Assembly: GCA_016946835.1 (NCBI GenBank)
Contig: JACVTC010000002.1
Coordinates: forward strand, 3,216,001-3,280,000
DNA from: Neocallimastix lanati (nom. inval.)
Taxonomy: Eukaryota > Neocallimastigomycota > Neocallimastigomycetes > Neocallimastigales > Neocallimastigaceae
Direction: 5' to 3'
Length of the DNA stretch: 64,000 nucleotides
Positions 45,213-58,068 of this stretch are shown piece after piece. Below the pieces are notes generated by a model, which was given only the letters and a program-made list of their open reading frames with translations, had not been told where the DNA came from and made no database searches. Every line of letters begins with the position of its first letter. Position 1 is the first letter of the stretch. A program made the translations under genes and the position numbers.

Positions 45213-45794
45213 ATGTATGCGGACCAAGCAGCAAAATTAGTTAAGGAAGCTAAAAGAACAGAAAATATACTTCCAGAGTATAATACGGAACTTGTCAGAG
45301 ATGTTCAAAGAGAAATAAGAACTTTACATCATAACACTACTGTTTTATTACGACAATATGATATTCGTAATTCAACAGAAAATGATCCAGGAGCAACAGC
45401 TGCTATATTAATACATCATCGTAGTTTAGAAAGAAACAAACGTTGTCTATTAGCATATCACTATCATCGTTTAAAGAAAATTAAAGAATATTGTTGGGAG
45501 TTGGGACATGTTCCTCAAGAACTTATAACCAACCTTTCTGCACTTGAAATGGATTTTTCAACAGATTATCAGTCCATTATTAATGACTATTCTTCAAATT
45601 TCACAGGAATTGACTTAAGTAGTTCATTAGATCCACCAAAGGATCCTTATATTGAAGTAAGAGTATTAAAGGATTGTGGTGAAATTTATACAGAAAATGG
45701 TTTAGTTACACTATCAAAAAATAGTCAACACTATTTAAGGCGAACCGATGTTGAACATTTAATTAATGAAGGATATTTGAAACATATTAAATGA
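45213..45794 (+). CDS. PSF1: GINS complex subunit PSF1
   Basis: PSF1 is one of four GINS subunits of the CMG (Cdc45-MCM-GINS) replicative helicase; it is needed for origin firing and fork progression in the nucleus. The single exon encodes 193 residues, close to the 196 of human GINS1, with no intron. The N-terminal helical A-domain runs to about residue 140 (MYADQAAKLVKEAKR..., RSLERNKRCLLAYHYHRLKKI). A short linker follows, then the C-terminal B-domain from about 143 (DPYIEVRVLKDCGEI...SQHYLRRTDVEHLINEGYL), which matches the family consensus. Its reading frame is less AT-rich than its flanks. The start is fixed by the family N-terminus and the A-run before it. It lies upstream of SmF on the same strand, but spacing implies separate transcription. 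Confidence 0.95.
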   Translation: MYADQAAKLVKEAKRTENILPEYNTELVRDVQREIRTLHHNTTVLLRQYDIRNSTENDPGATAAILIHHRSLERNKRCLLAYHYHRLKKIKEYCWELGHVPQELITNLSALEMDFSTDYQSIINDYSSNFTGIDLSSSLDPPKDPYIEVRVLKDCGEIYTENGLVTLSKNSQHYLRRTDVEHLINEGYLKHIK

Positions 45795-46057
45795 AAAAAA
45801 AAAAAAAAACAATAAAAAAAAAATAAAATGACTAATTAAACAGTAATATTAATAATTATAATATAAGTATAATTTAAAATCTAATAGTAATTATTATTTT
45901 AAAATCATTTAACAAGAATTTAAAAGAAAAAAACAAAAAAAAAAAAAAAAAAACAATTTATTAACAAAATTATTATATTATATAATATGAATTTTTCTTC
46001 TCTTTATATTATATAAATATTATATCATAAAAATTTTGTATATACCAATGTTAATTT

Positions 46058-46092
<35 letters not shown>

Positions 46093-46625
46093 AAAAGAAT
46101 ATCTTTTTCTTTTTTTTTTTTTTTTTTTTTTATTAATTATTTTATATTATTTCATTTTTTCTTAAAAATATGTATATAATATAAGATTCTATCATTTTAT
46201 TATTTAATATATTTAAACAAAGAAATAAATATTAAAATAATAATAATAATAATAAAGAAAATTAAAATATAAAATTATTTAAACTTTTTTTTTTTTTTAT
46301 TATTTATTTTATTTTATTTTTATTTTATTAATTATTATGATTATAATTTTTTATTATATTATATTTTATTGTTTTATTTGTTAAGGAAGGTATCTTTATA
46401 TATTTAATAGAATATGTAAATTAGTGTAATTATGATTATTAAATATTTTTTATAATAAATAAAAAAAAAATATAAATAAATAATAATTAATGAATCTAAA
46501 AAAATTTAATTCTGCTAAATATTATTGGTGGATATATGAATATATATGTGTTATATAATATTTATAATAAAAGTTCTTTTGAAGTATTCTTTATAATTTT
46601 TTAGTATTTATACATTATTAATAAA
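45795..46625. other. Spacer between PSF1 and SmF
   Basis: AT-rich, with A-runs near 46062-46090 and a T-run near 46110-46130. No gene seen. Confidence 0.5.
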
Positions 46626-47207
46626 ATGATCGTCAACGTAAGTTTAGTTATTAGAAAGTTAATTAAAAAAAAAAAAAAAAAAAAAAACTGTTTATGATTT
46701 CACGTTATTGAAAATATATATTCAAAATATAACATAATTAAACTTTCTTATCAAAGATGCTGTAATGAATTTTTGGAAATATAATTAAATTAAGATATAG
46801 ATTAAAAGATAATGCAAATAATGAGATTTATTTTGATATCCTGAATATTTTTTTTTAAAAAATGAAAAGAACTTTATTTTAAACTGAATATCATAAAATA
46901 CTTTTATTATAAAATAAAAAGGAATTTAAAGAAAAAAAAAAAAAAAACATAAAGACAATATACAGAACATCTAAATTAATAAGAAATATACTATTAAATA
47001 TAAAAATAAAATTATATGTTTTTACTAATTGCATTATCATCCATCCATTACAGATAATGAAATTGTAAAATTGTATTCTAGAAATGTGATAAAATAAAAA
47101 TTAAAATAAAAATATAAATATAAATATAAATATAAATATAAATATAAATATAAATATAAATAAAAATAAAAATAAAATATAATGTAATATAATAAAATAT
47201 GTGTATG

Positions 47208-47242
<35 letters not shown>

Positions 47243-48242
47243 ATAAAATAAAATGATGAAGTAAAATTAAAGGAAATAACAATGAACCATATCAATATAT
47301 AATTATTTTTTTAAACATTTCTCTTACTAAATACATGAATTAATCAGAACATTTTCAAATAATCCTGAAAAAAAAAAAGAAAAAAAATATATTAAAATTT
47401 TGTAATATAAATATATATATTCAATTGAATAATATAAAAAATAAAAGATATCTTTTTTTTATGATCATTTAATCTGCTATTTTTTTATATACTAAATATA
47501 TGTTAACTTGATAATTTTTGACTTAATCATTAAAAATGAATTTTAAATCCATATAATTTATACTACTATATTATTCAAATATTAATCTTAATATATTTAA
47601 ATATTTTATTTACAATAGGGAGTTGTTAACCCAAAACCTTTCTTAAATGAACTTACTGGTAAACCAATTATTGTAAAACTTAAGTGGGGTATGGAATACA
47701 AAGGTTATCTTACTTCAGTTGATTCCTACATGAATTTACAAGTAAAATTATATATAAATTTAAATAATTAATTAAACATTGAGAATTTTTAAAAAAAGAT
47801 TGAAATTTTAATATAAATTAAATATATGTATATTTTAAAATATTATTCAATATCATTAGTTAGCTAATACCGAAGAATATATTGATGGTGCTTCTACTGG
47901 TGTTTTAGGAGAAGTGTTGATCCGGTAATTTTTAAAAATTTAATTATTTCTTTTTTTTAAAAAAAAAGTATTTAATATATACATATTTATATTTATAAAT
48001 TATTAAATACTAATATTATTTTTTAAAATTTTTTTTTTCATTATATTTTATATATATATATATGCTATTATTTTATTTCATTTTAATAATATATATTTAA
48101 TAATTTTATTTTTTTTAAAAAAATATATCATTATCCTATAATCTTAAATATATATCATGTATATTCTAATAATAAAAATATATATAGTTGTAACAATGTT
48201 TTATACATTCGTGAACTTAAGGAAGATGCAATGGAAAGCTAA
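46626..48242 (+). CDS. SmF: Small nuclear ribonucleoprotein Sm F
   Basis: Core subunit of the heptameric Sm ring on U1, U2, U4 and U5 snRNAs, needed for pre-mRNA splicing. Four exons: 46626-46637, 47619-47741, 47860-47924 and 48188-48242, giving 84 residues against 86 in human SNRPF. The first exon holds only four codons (MIVN) before GTAAGT and is separated from the rest by a 981-nt intron. Exon 2 carries [12 protein letters not shown] and the Sm1 motif ([21 protein letters not shown]). Exon 3 holds the [22 protein letters not shown] stretch in parts. Exon 4 begins with the Sm2 end (CNNVLYIRE). All junctions keep frame. The acidic tail is shorter than in animals. It is convergent with the ArfGAP gene. 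Confidence 0.94.
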
Positions 48243-48975
48243 ATATTAAGTCATTGAAAAAAAAAAGATACCTTTTAATTTTAAGAAATATATAATATAT
48301 ATATGGTATTATTTTTTTTCTTTCTCATTTTCTTTTCTCTTCTTTTTATATATTGATAATAAATTTTATTAATAATATAAAGGAAGAGAGAGAGAGGAAA
48401 AAAACTACAATCAATCAATCAATCAATCAATCAACTAACCATCCAACCAAACAAGCAAACAAACAAAAAAAAATTATATATATAAGAAAGAGAAAACTAA
48501 CCTAATTTTTCAGCAATAAATTTATTTTTTAATTTTTATTTTAATTTAAATTTTATCAATAATATTTTTTTTTTTAATTTATATTTAAATATAATAATAA
48601 CATACATTATTATTATTTCTAATTATTAAATAAAAGCAAGTAATATATAAAAAAATATATTAATTAAAAAAATTTTTTTATAATATAATATTTTTGGAAA
48701 AAAAAAAAATAATTTTTACACTTATATTTTTTATTATTATTATTTTTTTTAAAGCTTTGTTATTGAAAACAATTACATTTTGAGTTATTTTAATATATAT
48801 ATATGTTTTCTGATGTATTTTAATTTTTATTATTTAAAATATTTTTTATTTTATTTTATTTTTTTTAATATTATATATTTTATTTAAAATTAATATTACA
48901 TTTGCAATATTGTATTAAATATTTTAATTTTAATTTTATTAATTTTTTTTTAATTTTTTTTTTCTTATTTCGTAC

Positions 48976-49006
<31 letters not shown>

Positions 49007-49527
49007 TTATTTTTATTATATTTACTTTATTATTTGTATACTTCCACTAATTTTTTTTTCTTGAAATATTTTAACTTTTTTAATTATTAATTTTTTTTCC
49101 TGAATTGTGAAGTATTTAATTTTTGTAATTTATTAATTTCTTACTATTTAATAAAATTTTATTTTATTCTATTTTATTATTAATTTTTTTTTTTTAAGAA
49201 TCTTTGAAATCAATATATATTATATAAATTTTCTTTATATTATTATATTATTAAATATATCTAAACTACTAGAGATTCTTAATATTTGATGATATGATTT
49301 ATGGTAATGAATAATTCATTTAATTTAATCATGCTTGATTTTTATTGATTATTTTTTTTTTATAAATTATACTTTTTTTTTTTTTATTTTTATTTTTATT
49401 TTATTTTATTTTTATTTTTATTTTATTTTTATTTTTATTTTTATTTTTATTTTTATTTTTATTTTTATTTTTATTTTTATTTTTATTTTTATTTTTATTT
49501 TTATTTTTATTTTTATTTTTATTTTTA

Positions 49528-49558
<31 letters not shown>

Positions 49559-49874
49559 TTATTAATTATTATATATATATATTATATTAACAAATTTTTT
49601 CTTAAATTATTTTTGTTACTATTATGAACTGATAAGCAAATAAAAGAGAAATGAACTATAATGAATTATTTTATAAAATATAAATATTATAATATATTAT
49701 ATTTTTATAAAGAAATTTTTAGAAATGAATATTTATTTATATTAATTTAAATATATGGAATTACTTCCTTTTTATGACTAGCATCTTAAATTATATGAAA
49801 ATATTATTTTATAATACTATTTTATTTCATTTAATTTTATTTTTTATTCTTATTTTTTCTTCGTTTTGTAAAGA
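48243..49874. other. Convergent spacer between SmF and ArfGAP genes
   Basis: Contains a short AATC run (48411-48434), AAT and T-runs and a TTTTTA array at 49386-49560. No gene seen; it must contain both 3' ends. Confidence 0.5.
49386..49560. repeat. TTTTTA/TTTTA array
   Basis: Mostly 6-bp TTTTTA units with a few 5-bp units. It produces a false FIFIFI open frame on the plus strand. Confidence 0.95.
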
Positions 49875-50818
49875 TTAATAGCGTGTTGAATAACGTGACT
49901 TCCTTTTATAGGAATAAATTTTTTTATTATCTAATGAAAGAGTATCATTAGTATGATATACACTATCAATCAATACTTTGTTTAATAGTGATGAACTTCT
50001 TGGTGCGTATACAGGATAATCATCAAATATTTGTTTCTTTTCTGAATTTGAATGATTAACATTTGTACTAGTAGATTGTTTTAAATTAATGTTAATATTA
50101 TTATTTAAAAATGGATTAGTTGAGCTATTATTATTATATTTGGTATATGTATTATTACTATTTGATAAATTATTATAATTGGTATACACATTATTTGATG
50201 AATTATTATTATTGAAATTATACTTGGTATATTCGGTACTTATTGAGTTATTACTATTATTATATTTGGTATATATACTATTAGAATTAAAACTATGATA
50301 ATTATGATTGTAATTACTTTGTTGTTGTTGACACTGATGATTATGATTTGGAATAAGGACTGAATCTGTTGAAATTTTATTATCCATTGAATTGTATATA
50401 TTTTTATTATTATTATCAATTTCAGCATTTGAATAATTATCAAAGAATTGCTTTTGATCGTCTGTCGGATAATCAAATAATGAATTTTCCTCATCATCTA
50501 ATAAAATATATGGATTATAATATTGAAAATTATAACTAGAATTTCTTTCAATTTCACTTTTATGAGGTGGTGAAGATTTTCCATTTGAAAACTGAGATGT
50601 TAATGATTTGCGCCTTTTCAAAAACTCTATTTCATTTAATGATTTTGAAAAATTAAATTTACTATTTGATTCAGATTTTGAATTTATAGATATTTTTAAA
50701 GTTGATTTTTTCTATTAAATATAATTATATATTATATTATACAAATATATATTTAGGAATATAATAATAAATTATAATTTTCAATATCAATAACAACAAC
50801 AACAACAACAACAACAAC

Positions 50819-50877
<59 letters not shown>

Positions 50878-52093
50878 AAATTAGAATTAATTAAAAAAAC
50901 ACAAAGTTTAAAATTAATAAAAAAAATATGAAAAAAAATATGCATTATGGTTTAATAATTTAATAAGATTATTTTATATTTTGTAAATCAGTAATTGCTA
51001 ATTTTAATAAAATTCTTATAAATTAATCCATTTTATTAATCAAAATTAGAGTTTAACTATTATTATTATTATTATTTTTATATTATCAATAGATTATTCA
51101 TAATATTAATTTTATGCATAATTCATGTTATAAATTACTTATCCCATAACAAGTTAAAAATTTATCATTTCATAATTAATATATAAATATATTGAATTAA
51201 ATAAGTTGTATTACTAACTATCAATAAAATTAAAATCATTATTATTGGCAATTTTAATATATATATATTACTATAAATAATTATTATTAACTGACCATTA
51301 CTATCATTTATTATTATAGTGTTATTTGGTTATTTAAAAAAAAAAAAAATACATTTTAAAATATTAAAAATTTAAATTTTATATCAATAATTTAATATTT
51401 ACCGATTCATTTTCATTTTTGTTTAAGGGACAATACCATTTTTTATATATATATTTATTTTTGATATATTCTTTTGCTGATTTAATATCATATGTATTAT
51501 GATTAGGTTCATTAAAATCACTATTCCATTTTGCCAACCATATCGTTTCAGCTTTTTTATTTCCTCCATTTTGAAGCCCTTTAATTTCTTCCTGTGTAAA
51601 AGTGGAAAGTGATATATTTTTAACCCGATGATTTATTTCTCTTAAAAGTCCTCCACATTCCGTACAAATAAATGTATTAGTACTTAAATTAACATAGGTA
51701 ATAACCCTAAAAAATATATTAATTTATTAATGATAGAAATTTAATATTTAATTACATTAACATTATTATTTATATATATTTTTACTATTAATAAATATAA
51801 TAATAATTTATTATGAAAGTAAATAAATTTCTGAGAAAATTTGTATTATACATACTTTGAAGAACAATCAAAACATTTTTTATTCTATAACATTATAAAA
51901 TAATATATTAATATATTATTTTATAATTTAATTTTTCTAAATATTTCTAAAATTTCATATATTTATATATATATAACTTATAATAATATAATAGAAAAAT
52001 TTGGTTTATATTAAATACCTCTTCTAATTTCATTAAATCCCTTATTATACGTTCATTTCGTTCATTTTGTTTTTTTAGTTTGAATGAAATCAT
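49875..52093 (-). CDS. AGFG-type Arf GTPase-activating protein
   Basis: The ArfGAP domain stimulates GTP hydrolysis on Arf GTPases in vesicle traffic; the AGFG branch is linked to endocytic trafficking. Four exons join in frame: 52093-52019, 51884-51856, 51706-51403 and 50711-49875, giving 414 residues. A CX2C-X16-CX2C zinc finger lies at Cys29, 32, 49 and 52, assembled across the exon 2/exon 3 junction. The following LLREINHRVKNISLSTFTQEEI and IWLAKW segments are closer to AGFG than to other ArfGAP families (AGFG has HRVKSISMTTFTQQEI). The Arg in LLRE is the likely catalytic finger. After about residue 137 the protein is Asn/Ser/Tyr-rich with NxxYTKYNN-like repeats and no FG repeats. Orthology to AGFG is by domain only. 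Confidence 0.86.
50783..50875. repeat. CAA/TAA compound microsatellite in an ArfGAP intron
   Basis: About 11 CAA units run straight into about 18 TAA units inside intron 3. Confidence 0.93.
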
Positions 52094-54020
52094 TTTTTTT
52101 TTTTTATTTCTTTATTTTTATTTTTTATTATATTCTTTTAATTTTAATTACTTAAATTAATATTTGATATTTGATATTTATATTTTTTTATTAAATATTT
52201 GAATTATTTTGTTAAATCTTAAATTAATTATTTTTATTATAATTTGTTTTTAATATTAATATTGATTAAAAATAGAATTTCAAAAAAAAAAAAAAAATTT
52301 AAAAGTAATAATTACTGATAATTATATCAAAAGCTATATATTTATTGATATTAATAATTGATGTATTATTTTATTAATTATTTTTAAAGTATGAAATTAT
52401 TAATTGACTATTGATATAATCATATATATTTTTAAAATATTAAAGTTTTATTAGATTATTTAATATCATATATATTTTAAACTGAATATATTTATTTGAT
52501 ATTTTTTTTATTGTGTTTTATTTATAATAATTTTTTTTCATTTTAACTTATTCATAATATATTATTTGTAAAGAATAACTTTTATTTATTTTAAAGATAA
52601 TCCAGCAATATTTAATATATAACTTTATTCTTCATTAAATTTTAATTTAAAAATGATTAAAAAAGAGCTTCGTTACTAATATCAATAATTTCACAAAGAC
52701 TCCTTAAAAAAAAAAAAAAAGTAAAAACAGGATGATTAATATGTATAAAAGGAAATTTTATAATTATAATATTAATTTTTAATTAACAATTTCTTGAAAA
52801 ACAAGAAAAAAAAAATAAAATAAAAAAAATATAAAAAAGTATTAAATGCAATATAATACAATATACACAATATACTATTTTTTTAGTATAAAATATTATT
52901 TACTATAAATTAATTCATATATTAATTAATTAATTTACATTAAATGAAGAAAAAAAACAAAAATATTTTTTTTTTTAATATGTATTTCCATAATTAAATT
53001 AAATTATAAGAAAAATATAGATATGAATTGTATATATTTTAATATGTAATGTACAATATATAAATATATAATAATAGATATTCTAAATATATTGGTATAT
53101 ATATTGTTTTTTTACAATTTAAAATATTAATATTATTCTACAAATAGGTAAAGTTTAAAAGTAAAATAATTAATATTTTTATATTCATTTATAATCCACT
53201 TTATGTTATGTTTTATACATTTTATACTATGTATATAATTAAATACAAAGTTGAAGATATAATATAAATTTTATATATAAAATAAAGTTTTTTTTTTTAT
53301 TTGAAATTAAAAAAAAAAAAAAAAAAAAAAAAAGGGTAAATTTAATTAATAAATGTAGTTTTAGAAAATATTGTAATATATTTAATTAAGTAAATAAATA
53401 AATATATATAAAAATAAATAAATAATTTGTTAATAAACTAAACATAGTGGACATACAATGAATATTATAATTGATATATAATTAGTTAATATAAAATAAA
53501 ACACATATTTTATATAATAAATATTATATATATAAGTTTTATGATGTATAATTATAATTTACAATGCCATTTTATTATTAATAGATTTATTTTTATGTAC
53601 TCTATATTACTAATTAGTATTTTCTATATACAGAACTTAACTATTAATAAGATTTATTTTTTCAAATCGTCAAAAAAAGCTTTTATAGTTGTGTTTCAAT
53701 TGCGACCCATTTTATTGGTTTAAACAGAATTCAATATTTCTGTTTATTGCTAATATATATTGAATATATAAAATTGTATTTCTAATATAATAATTATTTC
53801 AATTAAATTGCCAAATTTATATTAATTTAAATGTTTAAAATTTTTAAAATTATTATTTTTAAAGTTTATGATATTTCATTCTATACTATCATTTTTTAAA
53901 ATACCATAACATTGTTGAATGTAACGTGAGACAAATTTATTAAATTTTAAAGATTTAATTAATTACTTGAAAAGAATTTTATTTAATTTAATATTATTTA
54001 AAATTTAGGTTTTATTTGTT
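52094..54020. other. AT-rich region upstream of the ArfGAP gene
   Basis: No gene seen. Holds short A/T runs, including about 23 A's near 53310-53333. The ArfGAP promoter should lie at its left end. Confidence 0.5.
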
Positions 54021-54024
54021 TGAT

Positions 54025-54400
54025 TTTTTTTTTTTTTGACAGGGATTAATGAGAGGGGAGGACCATCCTTAAGTCTCTCCCTCATACGTACCAAACTTTC
54101 ATTGGATTTTTTGCCATACTGTTTAGGCGTCAATGTGGACCTTTCTCTAAACAAGACAAATATGAAAGGTATTTCTTTTATGCTGCTTTATACGAAGGGC
54201 TTCTTTCCAGATTTATTAAATTATTATCAAAAGAAAAACAACTACCCAAATCAAGTAACGCAAACCTCATTTACAGAGAAAAACAAGGATGAAAATCGCC
54301 CATATAAATTCAGGGGGTAGTAGCAGGGTCGATACATTAAATTAATGTGTATTAATCCCTAGTAATAACTACCAGAATAAAATCTGGTAAGTCAGTATAC
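54025..54400 (-). repeat. Retroposon-like element with poly-A tail
   Basis: A sharply bounded GC-richer block of about 370 bp. Read on the minus strand it starts near 54400 with a hairpin (ACCAGA/TCTGGT around 54372-54389) and ends in CTGTC followed by about 14 A's (54027-54040). This layout is that of a short retroposed element. A plus-strand frame of about 94 codons (54036-54320) runs through it, but resembles no protein I know and opposes the tail. Family unknown. Confidence 0.5.
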
Positions 54401-55680
54401 ATAATAATTAAATTATAAAATTAATTATAATCAAATTATTATATTAATTTAATAATTGATTATTAATTAATTGTTAAAAAGAAATAAAAATAAAAATCGA
54501 AATAATTATCTTTATTAGATAGAGTTTATTATAAACATTTATAATATATAATTAACACAATAATGAAAGAAAATAATTATAAAATATGTTTTATTAAGAT
54601 GTATTTTTATAAATTATTGAATTATATAAAATTGAAAATATAGTTATTATTTATTATTTTTTCTAAATTCTTAGAATATTAATCTTAATTTCTAAAAAAG
54701 AACTCAAAGAGATATTCAAATAAAAATTATAAATGAATTTTTTTTCTAATTATAACAAAATTTTTTCTTGAAAAAGATTAAAAACTAGAAAAGTTTCGAT
54801 CAATAATTTATTCATATCGATCATTAGATAAAACTATTATTAATAAGGATAAAATCGCTTGACAACTAATTATTAAATTATTAAAATAAAGAAGAATAAA
54901 ATTTTAATTTTAATCATAAGGAATTGTCGATTGTTACTGATTAATTGAGAAAATTTAATCAACAATAATATTTATATATATTAGTTTTTAACATTTTAGT
55001 TTTAAAAAATGTTAAAAATAAAAAAATTTATAAAAGTTTAAATAAATTATAAATTTTTTTTTTTTTATAATATTATCTTTTTATTTTGTAGAATATTAAT
55101 TAATATAAATAAAGATAATTAATATAAAAAAAATATTTTTGAATAAAATAGAATAAAATATTTAGAGAATAATAATAGAATAAAAGAATAATTAAATATG
55201 AATAGTATTAAATGAAAAAAATAAAATAAAATGAGTATAATAATAATTAATAAGAATTAATCATGGTTAATTTATTTTTTATTTTTTAATTTATTTATAG
55301 TAAATAATTTATATTATTTTATAACATTTATGGTTTGTAGAAACTTAACATTAATTTGTATGGTCTAGTGATTATATTAATGTAATCACTAAATATATGT
55401 ATATATTAACAGATTTCTTTTCTTCTTCTTTTATCAAATATTTATTAATCATTTTTTTTACATTAATAAAATAATAAAGCCCATTCATTTTTAGCTTTTG
55501 TATTGATATATACACCCTTCTTTGTCAAATATTTTTTTATTTCATTATCTTATTTTTTGGATGAAAATGAATAATGGAGTACAATTTTTCTCATTAACAT
55601 TAATATCAGTTATATCAGTTTCTTCTCTATTAAATATTTAATTATTTCTTTATTCCACTAATGTATTGTACAAAAGAGTA
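54401..55680. other. AT-rich spacer
   Basis: No gene or recognisable repeat seen. Confidence 0.5.
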
Positions 55681-55684
55681 CAAC

Positions 55685-56095
55685 CACTATCATACCTATT
55701 ACTATATAGGTATGATGATATATGGCATATAAGCACAGTCTCACGGCTCACAACATATCGTTACACGTCTGCCCAGAGCTGAATTCCCTATAAATTCCTA
55801 CATATATCTCCATTGACAACGAGCGTCGGAATGGAAACTATTCAGTTGGAATTTGTCACACCTAATTCTTACAGAATTAACAGGAGACATCATCAAGACC
55901 TATAATTAAGTCGCATCGTAGTATCAGGGTTGGGTGAATAAGCAGCTCGATGGAAAGCCTTTTGGATACCACAGTGGGTGCATGATACCTTAGAATAGAA
56001 AACTTCAGTGCTTATTTGGTGCCATGCTAGGAATTCGAACCAGGCCACTAGAGTAACCTATATTGTTCTAATTGACTGGACCAACATGGTTTTTA
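55685..56095 (-). repeat. tRNA-derived SINE candidate
   Basis: On the minus strand the element opens with a tRNA-like head of 68 nt (56089-56022). CCATGTT can pair with AGCATGG as an acceptor stem, ACC follows the 3' strand, and an A-box-like TGGTCCAGTCAA (56082-56071) and a perfect B-box GGTTCGAATTC (56041-56031) sit at the spacing of an internal pol III promoter. A unique body of about 300 bp follows and ends in an 11-bp perfect inverted repeat (55689-55699 with 55706-55716, loop of 6). The T-arm and anticodon arm are imperfect, so this is a SINE head rather than a working tRNA. Confidence 0.65.
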
Positions 56096-56099
56096 AATC

Positions 56100-57186
56100 A
56101 TAAATAAATTTAATTGATTGTATTATTTAAGAATCATAAAAAAAAAAAAAAAAAAAAAAAATGTAGCAAATATTAGTAGATTGAGATTGAAATTCACTAA
56201 TGGATCAATTGAAATTAAATTTCATTATTGACAATTTCATTTAAAATTCGATTTTTATTAAAAAAAATAAATACTGGAATGTCTAATATTTAGAATCAAA
56301 AGTGTATGGACTATATAAATAAAGTTAATTTAATTTAACCCTTAAGAAATTAATAAAAATAAATTGAAGAAAAAAGACGATAACTCTACAAATGATGGAA
56401 ATTTCCATCTAAAATTAAAACTAAAATTAAATTATACATAATTAATAATTAATAATAATCTATAATATTTTAAATGATTTATTAGTTTTAGATAAGTTAT
56501 TATAATAATTATTAGTAATTAGTCAACTAAATAATATCTAAAAGATTCTAAGGAATTCTGTACAATTCTAAAGATTTTTAAAAAGACTTTTGATTAGTTT
56601 TAAGATCTTAAATCATTTTATTTTTGAATTAATTTATTTTTAAATTACTTTATTTTTAAATTACTTTATTTTTAAATTATTTTATTATTAGATTATTTTA
56701 TTAAAAATTATATGGTTTTTTTATTAAATGATTCATATCAATATTATTTTATTATTATATTTTATGTAGTTAATATATATGATTATATATAAGATTAAAT
56801 GTATTAATTATTAATTATATTGTTAATTAATATTTTAAAATTACTATAATAATAATAATATTAATTTTTAGTATTAATCTTTATAAAACTTAAAACTTAT
56901 ATTAAATTCTAAATAAAAGATTCTAATAAAACTTAAAATTAAATCTTAATATATAAAACTGTGTGTAATAATTTATTTTAATTTTAATTAATTGGATAAT
57001 TAATAAAAATATCTTAACCTGACTAATATAACTCAAAACTTAAAAAACTCGACAAAAAAAAAAAAAAAAAATAATAATAATTATTTAATAAAAATGAAAA
57101 TACGATGGAAAATATAATTTAATAAAAATGAAAACAAATTAAAATTAAAATTCAATTATTAAATAAAAAATATTTTTTTTTATAAC

Positions 57187-57240
<54 letters not shown>
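56100..57240. other. AT-rich spacer
   Basis: A-runs at 56138-56161 and 57193-57238, and TTTTTAAATTACTTTA-type short repeats near 56630-56680. No gene seen. Confidence 0.5.
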
Positions 57241-57241
<1 letters not shown>

Positions 57242-57620
57242 AGAGAAAAGATTGAAATTCATTTTTTCATGAATGAATTAACTAGAAAATACCCTGAATT
57301 ATTTTATTTGTTAAATGAAAATAAAAAATATTGTACAACAAAAAAAAGATGGAAAATATGACAATTTAATGGAATAATTATTCATCTCTTGATCCAAAAT
57401 ATCAATCCTTAAATGAGTTATATAAATGAAATAATGAAAAAAAAATGAAGAAAAAAATTATCTTATTTCGTAATATTTTCGATGATAACAACAACTACTG
57501 ATCAATTATAATTACTTCTCAATGAAATGAAAACATTCTAAATAGAGTAATCAATAATTCTTGCAAGTTCAAAACTTGCAGTAAAAAGATGATTGAATAT
57601 CTTGGAAATAGTAATGATGA
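57241..57620 (+). pseudogene. Degenerate open frame of unknown origin
   Basis: Directly after a run of about 46 A's, one plus-strand frame reads as protein-like sequence broken by scattered stops. Pieces include NYSSLDPKYQSLNELYK, KKKIILFRNIFDDNNNY and NRVINNSCKFKTCSKKMIEYLGN. At least two stops are TGA before Asn (YK-TGA-NN, SQ-TGA-NEN) and could be former TGG codons. I do not recognise the family; a decayed transposon or host gene copy is likely. Confidence 0.35.
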
Positions 57621-58068
57621 TAACTATTTTAGTATTATTTAATATTATTTAAAGATATATAATAATACATATATTTTAATTTTTAAAAATATTTTATTTT
57701 TTAATATTTTTTTTATATAATAAATTTTAAATTTTCTTTTATAAATTTCTTTTATAAATTATCATTTATAAAAGAAATTTATAATAATAATAATCATATA
57801 GGATTATGATTGGATTGATGTAGAATTTTATTGAATTTAATAATTATATTATTTTAATTTTTATATATTTTTCCTATTTTCAATACAATTATATATTATT
57901 AATATAAAAATACTATTTTTTTTAATATTATTTAAATTTTATTTTATTATATTATTTTTTTCCTTTATGTAAAATATTTATATATTTAAAAATTTTTTTT
58001 TTTTTTATTAAAAATAAATATTATATTTCTATAAATAAATAATATTTTTATGTTATTTAGTATAATAT

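Noticed and set aside
56022-56089. A functional tRNA gene
   Set aside because: T-arm and anticodon arm pair poorly, and the head continues into a long element body, so a SINE head is the better reading.
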